Assembly (NCBI RefSeq): GCF_022179465.1
Contig: NZ_BPQV01000010.1
Location: 124,001 to 188,000 of the forward strand
DNA from: Methylobacterium organophilum
GTDB taxonomy: Bacteria; Pseudomonadota; Alphaproteobacteria; Rhizobiales; Beijerinckiaceae
Direction of reading: 5' to 3'
Length of the DNA stretch: 64,000 nt
Numbering within the stretch: position 1 is the first letter of the stretch; each line of letters begins with the position of its first letter. The notes under the pieces were generated by a model. It worked only from the letters and a program-made list of their open reading frames with translations, was not told the origin of the DNA and did no database searches. This document shows positions 37,864 to 46,222 of this stretch, piece after piece. The position numbers and the translations under genes are program-made.

Positions 37864-38430
37864 ATGTTCATCCAGACCGAAGCCACCCCCAATCCCGCGA
37901 CGCTGAAGTTCCTGCCCGGCCGCGTCGTGCTGCCCGAGGCCACCTTCGAGGCCAAGGATGCCGAGAGCGCCGAGCGCTCGCCCCTGGCCAGCGCCCTGTT
38001 CGCCATTCCCGGCGTGAGCGGCGTGTATTTCGGCCACGACTTCATCTCCGTCACCAAGGCGGACGGCGTGAGCGAGTGGCCGCAGGTGAAGCCGGCGGTG
38101 CTCGGCGCGATCATGGAGCATTTCCAGTCCGGCGCCCCGGTCCTGGCCGAGGGCGCGGTGCTCGATTCGCCCCACGGCGAGGAGTTCTACGACGAGGCGG
38201 ACCACGACACGGTCGTGACCATCAAGGATCTGCTCGAGACCCGGGTGCGCCCGGCGGTGGCGAGCGACGGCGGCGACATCACCTTCCGCGGCTTCCGCGA
38301 CGGCATCGTCTACCTGGAGATGAAGGGCGCCTGCTCCGGCTGCCCCTCCTCCACCGCCACCCTGCGCCAGGGCGTGCAGAACCTCTTCCGCCACTTCCTG
38401 CCGAGCGTGCGGGAAGTGCAGGCGGTGTAA
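37864..38430 (+). CDS. Nfu-type iron-sulfur cluster scaffold/carrier
   Basis: 188 residues from ATG 37864. N-terminal Nfu domain (MFIQTEATPNPATLKFLPGRVVL, then SAERSPLASALFAIPGVSGVYFGHDFISVTK) and C-terminal NifU domain (DTVVTIKDLLETRVRPAVASDGGDITFRGF) with the cluster cysteines C157 and C160 in GACSGCPSS. It carries 4Fe-4S clusters to client enzymes, which could include BchL/N/B of this genome. Stand-alone gene. Mitochondrial-type Nfu architecture is usual in alphaproteobacteria. Confidence 0.94.
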   Translation: MFIQTEATPNPATLKFLPGRVVLPEATFEAKDAESAERSPLASALFAIPGVSGVYFGHDFISVTKADGVSEWPQVKPAVLGAIMEHFQSGAPVLAEGAVLDSPHGEEFYDEADHDTVVTIKDLLETRVRPAVASDGGDITFRGFRDGIVYLEMKGACSGCPSSTATLRQGVQNLFRHFLPSVREVQAV

Positions 38431-38460
38431 CCGCCGTCCGCGCGACGACCCCGCTGCTGC

Positions 38461-38498
38461 CGTCATCGCGAGGCGGCAGCACGTATCCAGAGGCCGGG
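38461..38498. repeat. Degenerate copy of a dispersed palindromic repeat
   Basis: GTCATCGCGAGGCGGCAGC followed by ATCCAGAGG resembles the left half of the element at 40683-40781 (GTCATTGCGAGGCGGAGCC, then CAATCCAGGG). Confidence 0.4.
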
Positions 38499-39671
38499 TC
38501 AGGCGCTCCGGCGCGAAACCAGCAGTGCTGCCCCGCTCGTGAGGGCGCCGAACAGGCAGGTGCCGGCCCAGCCCCAAGCGGCGTAGGCGGCCCCGCCGAT
38601 CCCGGCGCCGAGCGCGCCTCCGGCCAGCATCGTCGCCATGAACACCGTGTTGAGGCGGCTGCGCGCGCTCGGGTCGAGGGCGTAGACCCGCGCTTGGTTG
38701 GCGACCTGCGAGGACTGCACCGCGAGATCCATCACTAGAATGCCGGCGACTAGGCCGACGAGGGAGTTCCGCCAGAGCCCGAACAGGACGAAGGCGAGGA
38801 GCACGATCCCGGCGCCGGCGGAGACGACGATTGCCGGCCCCCTGCGATCCGCGAAGCCGCCGGCGAGCGGCGCGGCGAGGGCGCCGACGACGCCAACCAG
38901 CGCCAGCAGGCCGACCGCGGTTCCCCCCATGAGGTAGGGCGGCGCGATCAGCAGCAGGGCGAGGTTGGACCAGAAGGCCATGAAGGCCGCGAAGATCAGG
39001 AACTGGACGGCGACCGCCTGCCGGAGGACGCGATGCGTCCGGACCAGCGTCCAGAGCGAGCCGATCAGGCGCGGATAGCTCAGGTCGGTCGTCGGGGTTG
39101 CGCGGGGCAGCCACAGGGCGAGCGCTCCGCCGACCGCCACCATGAGCCCGGCGGCAAACCAAAGGACGCAGCGCCAGCCCCAGAGATCCGCGATCGTGCC
39201 GCTGACCGTCCGCGCCAGCAGGATGCCGATCAGGATGCCGCCGGTCACCATGCCGAGGACGCGCCCGCTTTCCGCAGCCGGGGCCAGATGCACGGCGAGC
39301 GGCACGATCTGCTGCGCGACGGTGGCGAACAATCCGATGGCAAGGCTCGCTGCCGCGAGCCAAGCGAAACCCGGCGCGAGCGCCCCGCCGATCAGTGCCG
39401 CCACCAGGGCGGCGATGGTGGCGAGGATCAGGGCGCGGCGTTCCAGCCGGTCGCCGAGGGGCGCCAGGAACAGCACGCCGAGGGCGTTGCCGCCCTGCGT
39501 CAGCACCGGGACCAGAGCGGCCGTGCCGGAGGCGAGCCCGAATTCCACGGTGAGATGACCGAGGAAGGCCTGGTTATAGTAGCTGTTGGCCACCGCCGCG
39601 CCGGCCCCCAAGGCGAGGAGGCGGATCAGGGCGGCTGACAGGATCTCGGAGCGGAGGGCGTTCGTCTGCAT
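38499..39671 (-). CDS. MFS transporter (drug/proton antiporter type)
   Basis: 390 residues from ATG 39671 (MQTNALRSEILSAALIRLLALGAGAAVANSYYNQAFLGHL). Twelve predicted membrane helices, with loop motif A LGDRLERRALILATI between helices 2 and 3 and FADRRGPAIVVSAG in the second half. The substrate cannot be read from sequence; relatives export drugs or metabolites. It is divergent from a LysR-type regulator, with a LysR-like operator between them, so the regulator probably controls this gene. Confidence 0.88.
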   Translation of the reverse strand: MQTNALRSEILSAALIRLLALGAGAAVANSYYNQAFLGHLTVEFGLASGTAALVPVLTQGGNALGVLFLAPLGDRLERRALILATIAALVAALIGGALAPGFAWLAAASLAIGLFATVAQQIVPLAVHLAPAAESGRVLGMVTGGILIGILLARTVSGTIADLWGWRCVLWFAAGLMVAVGGALALWLPRATPTTDLSYPRLIGSLWTLVRTHRVLRQAVAVQFLIFAAFMAFWSNLALLLIAPPYLMGGTAVGLLALVGVVGALAAPLAGGFADRRGPAIVVSAGAGIVLLAFVLFGLWRNSLVGLVAGILVMDLAVQSSQVANQARVYALDPSARSRLNTVFMATMLAGGALGAGIGGAAYAAWGWAGTCLFGALTSGAALLVSRRSA

Positions 39672-39728
39672 GCCCGGTAGACAGGCGATCCGCCGCCCAT
39701 CGCGCAAACCATCCCTGGTCCCCGACGG

Positions 39729-39743
39729 TTTAGTTCAGCTAAA
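39729..39743. promoter_or_regulatory. LysR-type operator between the MFS and LysR genes
   Basis: TTTAG-TTCAG-CTAAA, a 15-base imperfect-centre inverted repeat containing a T-N11-A core, 8 bases before the regulator ATG and 58 before the MFS ATG. Confidence 0.6.
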
Positions 39744-39751
39744 CTCGGGCC

Positions 39752-40642
39752 ATGACGTCCCCGGTCTCGTTCGGCGCCCTGCGCAGCTTCGTCGAAGTGG
39801 GGCGCCGGGGCAGCATCAAGGGCGCCGCGGAGGCGCTCAACGTGACGCCGGGCGCGGTCAGCCAGCAGATCAAGGCATTGGAGACGCGCTTCGGCGTGCT
39901 GCTTCTCGAACGCGGCCATCGCCGGGTGACGCTCTCGGCCCATGGCCGGCGCCTCCTCGGCGAGATCGCGTCGAGCTTCGAGCTGATCGACGCCGCCGTG
40001 CAGCTTTTCGAGCATCGCCGGCCGGGACCAAGCTCCCTGGTCGTCAGCACCACGCCCTCCTTCGCCGCCTGCTGGCTCACGCCACGCCTCGGCGGGTTCG
40101 CCGCCCGGCATCCGCGCATCGAGATCCGCATCGAGACCTCGGTGCAGCTGGCGGATCTCGCTGGCGACCGGGTCGACATAGCGATCCGGCACGGCTCCGG
40201 GGATTATCCCGGCCTCGACACGGCTCTGCTGGCCTCGCCGCGCCTGGTGGCGATCGGGGCTCCGGCCCTGCTGCGGGACGGATCCCTGCCGAACCTGGCC
40301 GCCTGCCTGGACTACCCGCTGCTTCAGGACCGCGACCGCGCCGACTGGTCCACATGGCTCGAAGCGCAGGGGGCAAAGCCTGGCCGCGCCGCAGCCCGAG
40401 GGCCGAGCTATGCCGACGACGCCCTGCTGATCCAGGCCGCCATCGCGGGCCAGGGCCTGGCCGTCGTGCGGGACGTCTACGCGGCCCGGGCGCTCGGAGC
40501 GGGAAGCATCCTGCGCGCCTTTCCCGCCTCCGTGGCGACGACAGTGGCCTATTACGTCGTCACCCGGCCCGACCGGACCCGGATCTCCCGCATCGCCGCC
40601 TTCCGAGACTGGATCCTGGCGGAAGCGGCGGCCGTGACTTGA
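39752..40642 (+). CDS. LysR-family transcriptional regulator
   Basis: 296 residues from ATG 39752. N-terminal winged helix (LRSFVEVGRRGSIKGAAEALNVTPGAVSQQIKALETRFGVLLLERGHRRVTLSAHG), then a substrate-binding domain (LVVSTTPSFAACWLTPRLGGFAARHPRIEIRIETS). The sequence resembles the GcvA-like group. It probably regulates the divergent MFS gene and itself through the inverted repeat at 39729-39743. The effector is unknown. Confidence 0.92.
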   Translation: MTSPVSFGALRSFVEVGRRGSIKGAAEALNVTPGAVSQQIKALETRFGVLLLERGHRRVTLSAHGRRLLGEIASSFELIDAAVQLFEHRRPGPSSLVVSTTPSFAACWLTPRLGGFAARHPRIEIRIETSVQLADLAGDRVDIAIRHGSGDYPGLDTALLASPRLVAIGAPALLRDGSLPNLAACLDYPLLQDRDRADWSTWLEAQGAKPGRAAARGPSYADDALLIQAAIAGQGLAVVRDVYAARALGAGSILRAFPASVATTVAYYVVTRPDRTRISRIAAFRDWILAEAAAVT

Positions 40643-40682
40643 AGCCACCACGCGGTCGAGTTTCCTCGACAAAGCCCTCCAC

Positions 40683-40781
40683 CGTCATTGCGAGGCGGAG
40701 CCGAAGCAATCCAGGGCGCGATCTTTCCGGGAAAAGCCCGGCCCCTGGCTTCCTTCGCTCGCGCTCGCAAGGAAGAGACGG
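40683..40781. repeat. Dispersed palindromic (REP-like) intergenic element
   Basis: Left arm CGTCATTGCGAGGCGGAGCC... (40683-40716) and right arm about 40742-40781 are imperfect inverted copies ending in CCAGGG/CCCCTGG and CTTGCGAGCGC-type sequence. Elements of this style are common between genes in alphaproteobacteria. It lies between convergent LysR and crtB and may form a bidirectional terminator. Confidence 0.65.
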
Positions 40782-40817
40782 CCCGCGGCGTTCATCCGGA
40801 GCCAGCGCGTGCCCTGC

Positions 40818-41867
40818 TCAGGACGGCGCCGAGCGTCGGAAGGCGTCGCGCTGTTCCAGCACCTCGATGAGATCGAGCACCCGCACGACCTGGCCGGAGA
40901 TGTTCCACCAGGGCGGGAGGCTGCGCAGGGGCGCGGGGTGCCGGGCGACCGCCTCGATCAGGTAGGCCGTCTCCGGCAGGGGCGGCGCGTCGCGGTCCGT
41001 TCCGCGCAGGGGCAGCGTGGCGCGGGCCAGCAGGGCCGCCTTGCGGGCGCCGTGGACGCGGGCGCGGGGGCCGATGCTGTCATGGCCGTTCCGTGCGATG
41101 GCGCGGCCGATCTCCGCATAGATCAGCCGGGCCGCGCGGATCGCCGGGCGGCAGGCCAGGGGCAGATCGGGGATGCCGGATTCCGCGCGGGCATAGAGGA
41201 TGTCGGCCGCCGCGAGCAGGCGCGCGGTGACGGCGGCGAGCGCCGGGCTCGGCTGCGGGCGGGCGAGCAGCTCGTCCGGCGCGAGCCCCGCAGCGTCGAG
41301 CCAGTCGAGGGGTAGATAGAGGCGACCGGCCCGGGCATCCTCGCCCACGTCCCGGGCGATGTTGGTGAGCTGCATGGCCACGCCGAGATCGCAGGCCCGG
41401 GCGAGCACCTTCGGGTCCCGCGTTCCCATGATCAGGCACATCATCGCCCCGACCGCTCCCGCCACCCGCGCCGCATAGGCCGAGAGCGCCGGGAGATCGG
41501 CATAGCGGCGCCCCTCCGCGTCCCAGGCGAGGCCTTCGAGCAGGGCGGCGGGCAGCGCCTCGGGGATGGCGTGCCGGGCAACGATCGCCGCGAGCGCCCG
41601 GTCGGCCGGGTGGTTGCCGGGGCGGCCGGCATAGGCGAGGCGCAGCCGTTCGCGCAGGCGCGCCACCGCCGCGGCGCGGTTGCCCCCGGTCTCGTCCACG
41701 GCATCGTCGGAGAGCCGGCAGAAGGCGTAGAGGCCGTAGGCCGGGGCTCGCACGGCGGGCGGCAGCAGCAGGGAGGCGGCGTGGAAGCTCCTCGAGCCGG
41801 TGCGGATCATCGCGGCGCAGGCGGCGCGATCGGTCGCCGGGGACGGCTCAGGCACGAAGGCGGGCAT
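40818..41867 (-). CDS. crtB: Phytoene synthase
   Basis: 349 residues, its start overlapping the crtI stop by 20 bases. Trans-isoprenyl diphosphate synthase fold with Asp-rich motifs FCRLSDDAVDE and TNIARDVGEDARAGRLYLP, plus SRSFHAASLLLP at the N-terminus. It condenses two geranylgeranyl diphosphates to phytoene, the first committed carotenoid step. Last gene of the photosynthesis cluster, co-transcribed with crtI. No other carotenoid genes are in the window. Confidence 0.93.
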   Translation of the reverse strand: MPAFVPEPSPATDRAACAAMIRTGSRSFHAASLLLPPAVRAPAYGLYAFCRLSDDAVDETGGNRAAAVARLRERLRLAYAGRPGNHPADRALAAIVARHAIPEALPAALLEGLAWDAEGRRYADLPALSAYAARVAGAVGAMMCLIMGTRDPKVLARACDLGVAMQLTNIARDVGEDARAGRLYLPLDWLDAAGLAPDELLARPQPSPALAAVTARLLAAADILYARAESGIPDLPLACRPAIRAARLIYAEIGRAIARNGHDSIGPRARVHGARKAALLARATLPLRGTDRDAPPLPETAYLIEAVARHPAPLRSLPPWWNISGQVVRVLDLIEVLEQRDAFRRSAPS

Positions 41868-43377
41868 CCGGCACCAGGGAATCGAGGACGCGTGCCGAGG
41901 AGAGCACGCCGGGCAGGCCGGCGCCGGGATGGGTGCCGGCCCCGACGAGGAAGAGGTTTTCGACCTCCTCCGAGCGGTTATGCGGCCGGAACCAGGCCGA
42001 TTGCGTGAGCACCGGCTCCAGCCCGAAGCCCGAGCCGCGATAGCTCAGGAAATCGTCGGCGAAATCCTGCGGCGTCGTCACCTTGGAGGTGACGAGGGCC
42101 GCTTCGAGGCCCGGCAGCACGGAGGCTTCGAGCATCGCCGCGATGCGCGCGCGGTAGCCTTCGGCGATCCGGCCCCAATCCTGGCCGCCGGCCAGGTTCG
42201 GCACGGGGGCGAGCACGTAGAAGGCGTCGCAGCCCTCCGGGGCGAGCAGCGGGTCGGTTGCGGTCGGCCGGTGCAGGTAGAGGCTCGCATCCTCCGCGAG
42301 GGTCTTGGTGTCGAAGATCTCGCGCAGCAGGCCGCGATAGCGCGGTCCCATCAGGATCGTGTGGTGGGCCACGCCCGGATATTTGCGGCTCGTGCCGAAA
42401 TACCAGACGAACAGCCCCATCGAGGAGGCGGCCCGGGCGAGCCGCCGGTCGCTCCAGCGGCGGCGGGGCTGGTCCTTCAGGAGCTTTGCGTAGGTGACCG
42501 CCGAATCGGCGTTGGAGACGACGATATCGGCGGGGATGGTGCTTCCGTCGGCGAGCGTCACGCCGGTGGCCACGCCGCGTTCGACCCGGATCCGTTCCAC
42601 CTCCGCCCCACAGCGGAGGCTGCCGCCCTGCCCCCGGATCAGCCCGCACATTCCTTCGACCAGGCGGCCCGTGCCGCCGAGGGCGAAATGCACGCCCCAG
42701 CGCCGCTCCAGAGAGGCGATCAGGCAGTAGATGCCGCTCGCCCGGAACGGGTTTCCGCCGATCAGCAGGGGGTGGAAGCTGAAGATGGTCCGCAGCCGCT
42801 CGTCCTTCACGAAGCGGGCGACCACGTCGTAGACCGAGCGGTGGCCGCCGAGGCGCAGCAGGTCCGGCGCGATGCGCAGCATGCGGCCGACCCGGTCGAA
42901 GGGCACGTGGCCGAGCTCCTCGAAGCCGAGGGCGCAGACCCGGCGACTGTGGGCCATGAAGCGCTCGTAGCCGGCCACGTCGTCCGGGGCGAAGCGGCGT
43001 ACCTCGGCGCGCATCGCCGCCTCGTCGCCGGAATAGTCGAAGCTCGCCCCGTCGGCGAAGCGGATCCGGTAGAAGGGCTGCATCGGCACCAGGGCGACGT
43101 CGCCGGCGAGGCGCTTGCCGCAGAGCCGCCACAGCTCCTCGAACAGGAAAGGCGCGGTGACGATGGTCGGCCCGGCATCGAAGGTGAAGCCGTCCTGCCG
43201 GTGGACGCGTGCGCGGCCTCCAGGCTGCTCCAGGCGCTCCAGGACCGTGACGCGGTAGCCTCGCGCGCCAAGTCTCACCGCCGCCGCGAGGCCGCCGAAG
43301 CCGGACCCGATCACCACCGCATGCGGCCGCCGATCGGTCGACGGTTCGGCGCGCGGCCTGTCGTCGAGTGTCAACAT
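41848..43377 (-). CDS. crtI: Phytoene desaturase
   Basis: 509 residues from ATG 43377. FAD-binding VVIGSGFGGLAAAVRLGARGYRVTVLE at the N-terminus, GRARVHRQDGFTFDAGPTIVTAPFLFEEL, and the bacterial CrtI C-terminal signature NLFLVGAGTHPGAGLPGVLSSARVL. It converts phytoene to neurosporene or lycopene-type products, depending on step number, which sequence alone does not give. The start codon lies inside a perfect PpsR box (43369-43386), so repression would block the crtI-crtB transcript or its leader. Confidence 0.95.
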   Translation of the reverse strand: MLTLDDRPRAEPSTDRRPHAVVIGSGFGGLAAAVRLGARGYRVTVLERLEQPGGRARVHRQDGFTFDAGPTIVTAPFLFEELWRLCGKRLAGDVALVPMQPFYRIRFADGASFDYSGDEAAMRAEVRRFAPDDVAGYERFMAHSRRVCALGFEELGHVPFDRVGRMLRIAPDLLRLGGHRSVYDVVARFVKDERLRTIFSFHPLLIGGNPFRASGIYCLIASLERRWGVHFALGGTGRLVEGMCGLIRGQGGSLRCGAEVERIRVERGVATGVTLADGSTIPADIVVSNADSAVTYAKLLKDQPRRRWSDRRLARAASSMGLFVWYFGTSRKYPGVAHHTILMGPRYRGLLREIFDTKTLAEDASLYLHRPTATDPLLAPEGCDAFYVLAPVPNLAGGQDWGRIAEGYRARIAAMLEASVLPGLEAALVTSKVTTPQDFADDFLSYRGSGFGLEPVLTQSAWFRPHNRSEEVENLFLVGAGTHPGAGLPGVLSSARVLDSLVPDARLRA

Positions 43378-43386
43378 AAGCTGACA
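43369..43386. promoter_or_regulatory. PpsR/CrtJ binding site over the crtI start
   Basis: TGTCAACATAAGCTGACA, a perfect match to TGT-N12-ACA with the fuller TGTC-N10-GACA form. It covers the crtI initiation codon (43375-43377). PpsR represses bch, crt and puc genes under oxygen. Confidence 0.75.
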
Positions 43387-43410
43387 CTATCGTGCGAAGT
43401 TGACGCTTCG

Positions 43411-43454
43411 CAAGGCCTTCGTCAGGCGCGGACAAGGCCTTCGTCAGGCGCGGA
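43411..43454. repeat. Perfect 22-base tandem duplication at the bchO 3' end
   Basis: The 22 bases from 43411 (CAAGGCCTTCGTCAGG...) recur exactly at 43433-43454. The second copy contains the bchO stop codon; the first lies just beyond it. This indicates a recent duplication. Confidence 0.9.
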
Positions 43455-44367
43455 CTGAGGTATCCGCGGGAAGCATGCCCATCGCCTCCGCTTCCGCGCG
43501 CAGGAGACCGGCGACGCGCTCCGGCGCCTCCTCGTGGGCGAGATGGCCGAGGCCGCGGATCAGCTTGACCCGCGCCTCCGGCAGCCGATCGCGCACGGCG
43601 AAGGCGGTGTCGGGCAGGATCGCCTTGTCCTCGCCCCCGACGATCAGGAGCGTGCGGGTGGTGAGCCGGGGCAGGTCCCGGTCGAGGCCGGCGAGGTCCC
43701 AGTTCGCCATCATCCCGAGCGCCCCGGCGACATGGCCGGGGCTGGCGAAGAGGCGCTTGTAGAGGGCGATGCCCTCCGCATCGAGCTTCGAGCCGGTGCC
43801 GCCGATGAGCCGCTGCACCGCCGGGCGGTCGGCGGTCCAGGCGAAGACCCGCGGCGTGAACGGGTTGAGGAACAGGAGCCGCGCCATGGTCGGGAACAGG
43901 AAGTTCGCCGCCCCGGGAAAGGGCTTCAGCGCCCCGTTGAAGGCGACGAGCAGGTGCGGCGCGATCGCCCCGTCGAGGCAGAGCCGGACGAGGAGCGCCG
44001 CTCCGGCCGAGTGCCCCGCCGCCACGACGGGGGCGAAGCCGAGCGCGTCGAGCAGGCCGGCGATGGCCTGGGCCATGCCGGGCAGCGACAGGCGGTCGGG
44101 CGGCAGCGGATCGGTGAAGCCGTGGCCCGGCAGGTCGGGCACCACCACGCGGAAATCGCGGGCGAGCAGGGGCGCGAGCGCCCGGTAGGAGTGGGTGGAG
44201 GCGCCGGTCCCGTGGAGCAGCAGCAGGCCCGGCGCCTCCGCCGCGCCGAATTCCTGCACATGCCAGGTCAGGCCCGCGGTCTCCACGCGGCGGCTCGCCG
44301 CCCGGTTCGGCCAGTCGGCGCCGTCCGTCGCCCAGTCCAGGCGGTCGAAGTTCTTCTGTAGCGCCAT
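43444..44367 (-). CDS. bchO: Magnesium chelatase accessory alpha/beta hydrolase BchO
   Basis: 307 residues from ATG 44367 (MALQKNFDRLDWATDGADWPNRAASRRVE), the usual BchO opening. Alpha/beta-hydrolase core: LLLLHGTGASTHSY (oxyanion), PDLPGHGFTD, nucleophile block VAAGHSAGAALLVRL, and RGLGHLAHEEAPERV with the catalytic His. Its exact reaction is unproven; it is always near bchI and bchD and is thought to assist Mg insertion. It follows bchD by 49 bases and precedes crtI. Confidence 0.92.
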   Translation of the reverse strand: MALQKNFDRLDWATDGADWPNRAASRRVETAGLTWHVQEFGAAEAPGLLLLHGTGASTHSYRALAPLLARDFRVVVPDLPGHGFTDPLPPDRLSLPGMAQAIAGLLDALGFAPVVAAGHSAGAALLVRLCLDGAIAPHLLVAFNGALKPFPGAANFLFPTMARLLFLNPFTPRVFAWTADRPAVQRLIGGTGSKLDAEGIALYKRLFASPGHVAGALGMMANWDLAGLDRDLPRLTTRTLLIVGGEDKAILPDTAFAVRDRLPEARVKLIRGLGHLAHEEAPERVAGLLRAEAEAMGMLPADTSVRA

Positions 44368-44416
44368 GGCATCTCGCTGGCCCGGCGCCTTCCCGGGGGA
44401 AGGCTCGCGGAGCCGG

Positions 44417-46183
44417 TCAGGAAGCGGCCGCGCGCACGGCCGCGGTGAGGGCGCCGGAATCGGCGTTGGGCATGGGACAGTAGCGGGCGGCGGCGGTTTC
44501 CGCGAGGCGGCGGGCGCCGTCCGGCCGCGCCCCCGTGTCGATGACGAGGAGCGGCAGGGCCTGCGCCCGCAGCCCGCGGGCCGCCGCGAGGGCGTCCTCC
44601 GAGGCCCGCGCCCGGCCGCCCTCCCCCGAGCGTGCGACATTGGCGCGCCCGTCCGTGAGCAGGACGATCACCGGATGGCCGCCGGCCCGGCGCACCGCCA
44701 GCGCCAGGCTCGTGGCCGCATCGAGCCCCGCGGCGAGCGGGGTGCCCCCGCCCCCCGGCAGGCCGGAGAGGCTGCGCTTCGCCCGCACCAGGGAGCGCGT
44801 CGGCGGCAGGACCACCTCCGCGCCGCGGCCGCGGAAGGCGACCAGGGCGACGCGGTCGCGGCGGATATAGGCTTCGGCCAGCATCAGCTCGACCGCACCC
44901 TTGGCCTCCCCCAGCCGCTCCAGGGCCGCGGAGCCGGAGGCGTCGACGCAGAAGATCGTCGTGGTCTCGCTCTTCTGGCGCAGGACGCGGATGCGCAGGT
45001 CGTCGGGCAGGACGACGATGCGCCGCGTCTCCTCCGGTCCTTTCCGCAGGCGCTGCCAGGGCGCGGCGGCCCGCAGGGTGGCGATCAGGTCGAGGAGGGC
45101 GCGCCGTGGATCCCCCTTCCGGCTGCCGACCGGCCGGCCGGAGCGGGGGGCGCTCGCCGCAGCGCCCATGCGGCCCGCCTTGGCGGAACGCAGGCGCGGC
45201 CCCTCCGCCAGGAGCTGCGCCAGGAGGTTCTTGGGGATCGCCGCCCGGGCCGCGTCGAGCACCGTCTCGGCGGCCTCGCCGACGGACTCGTCCGGGCCCG
45301 TGCCGGGATCGGCGGGGGGCGGAGGGGGCGCTTCCTCACCCGCATCGGCTTCGGAGCCTTCCGCCTCCGGCTCCGAAGCCGGCTCCGAAGCCAGACGCGT
45401 TGCCCTCGGAGCGAGGACGAGCCGCGCCGCCTCGGCGAGATCCGCCTCCACCGGCGCATCCCCCCCGACGAGCCGGACCACATGCAGGGCGAGCAGGGGC
45501 GCGCGCAGAGACGCGATGCCGAGGGCCAAAGCCGTCTCGCATAGGATCGCGGCCGCGTCGGCAGGCTTTTCCGCGACCGCGGGAGCAGGGGGGGAGGAGA
45601 GTGCGGACGGCCCCGCCCCGACTGATTCGGCGTGATCCCCGTCGCCTGTCGCCCCGGAGGGGCCGCCTGCCAGATCCGCGAGCCGGAGGCCGTCGAGATC
45701 GATGCGGAAGGCGAGCCGGTCGGCCAGGGCTTCGGCCACGCTCTCCTCCGCGCCGCCCTCGTCGAGGAGGATCAGGCCGATCCGGGCCGGGAGCCGGGCG
45801 CTCGAGCCCTCCCGTTCGAGGGCGACCGCACCGGTGTCGAGGGCGGCGGCCAGCCGGGCGACGGTGCCGGCGGCGAGGCGCTCGGCCATCGGCACCACGA
45901 TGAGCCCGCCATCGGCCTCCGCGAGCAGCCCCGCCTGCGCCACCGGGTGGCCGGCGCGCAACGTCGCGGGGAGGTCGAGGCCGCCGATCAGGCGGTCGTC
46001 GGCGATTCCCGCCGGCATCCGCCGCCATGGCGTTTCCGGCGGAAGCCGAGCCCGGAGGGCCGCGAGCCAGCGTTCCCGCACCGGGCCGGCTCCGGCCCGC
46101 ACCACCACCCCGCCGAGCCCATGCGGATCCGCCGCGACGAGGGCGGCCACGCGCAGGGCGTCGCTCCAGGCGGGGTCAGGCAT
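44417..46183 (-). CDS. bchD: Magnesium chelatase subunit D
   Basis: 588 residues, ATG 46183. N-terminal AAA-like half without a good P-loop, as usual for BchD. An acidic/Pro-rich linker follows (EPEAEGSEADAGEEAPPPPPAD), then a von Willebrand A domain with MIDAS motif FCVDASGSAALERL and VVLPPTRSLVRAKRSLSGLPGGGGTPLAAGLDAA. BchD and BchI form the ATP-driven complex that lets BchH insert Mg into protoporphyrin IX. It lies 39 bases after bchI. Confidence 0.95.
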   Translation of the reverse strand: MPDPAWSDALRVAALVAADPHGLGGVVVRAGAGPVRERWLAALRARLPPETPWRRMPAGIADDRLIGGLDLPATLRAGHPVAQAGLLAEADGGLIVVPMAERLAAGTVARLAAALDTGAVALEREGSSARLPARIGLILLDEGGAEESVAEALADRLAFRIDLDGLRLADLAGGPSGATGDGDHAESVGAGPSALSSPPAPAVAEKPADAAAILCETALALGIASLRAPLLALHVVRLVGGDAPVEADLAEAARLVLAPRATRLASEPASEPEAEGSEADAGEEAPPPPPADPGTGPDESVGEAAETVLDAARAAIPKNLLAQLLAEGPRLRSAKAGRMGAAASAPRSGRPVGSRKGDPRRALLDLIATLRAAAPWQRLRKGPEETRRIVVLPDDLRIRVLRQKSETTTIFCVDASGSAALERLGEAKGAVELMLAEAYIRRDRVALVAFRGRGAEVVLPPTRSLVRAKRSLSGLPGGGGTPLAAGLDAATSLALAVRRAGGHPVIVLLTDGRANVARSGEGGRARASEDALAAARGLRAQALPLLVIDTGARPDGARRLAETAAARYCPMPNADSGALTAAVRAAAS

Positions 46184-46222
46184 CCGCTCCCCCGGGCACG
46201 AAGGGGGGTTGAGCGGCCTTCC

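Noticed and set aside
36361-39363. 1000-residue minus-strand frame joining nudC to upstream sequence
   Set aside because: Only its C-terminal 307 codons are the NudC protein; the rest is shadow of the HIT, nfu and MFS genes.
42258-42730. Plus-strand open frames within crtI
   Set aside because: Ser/Arg/Ala-rich antisense frames over a gene with clear CrtI motifs.
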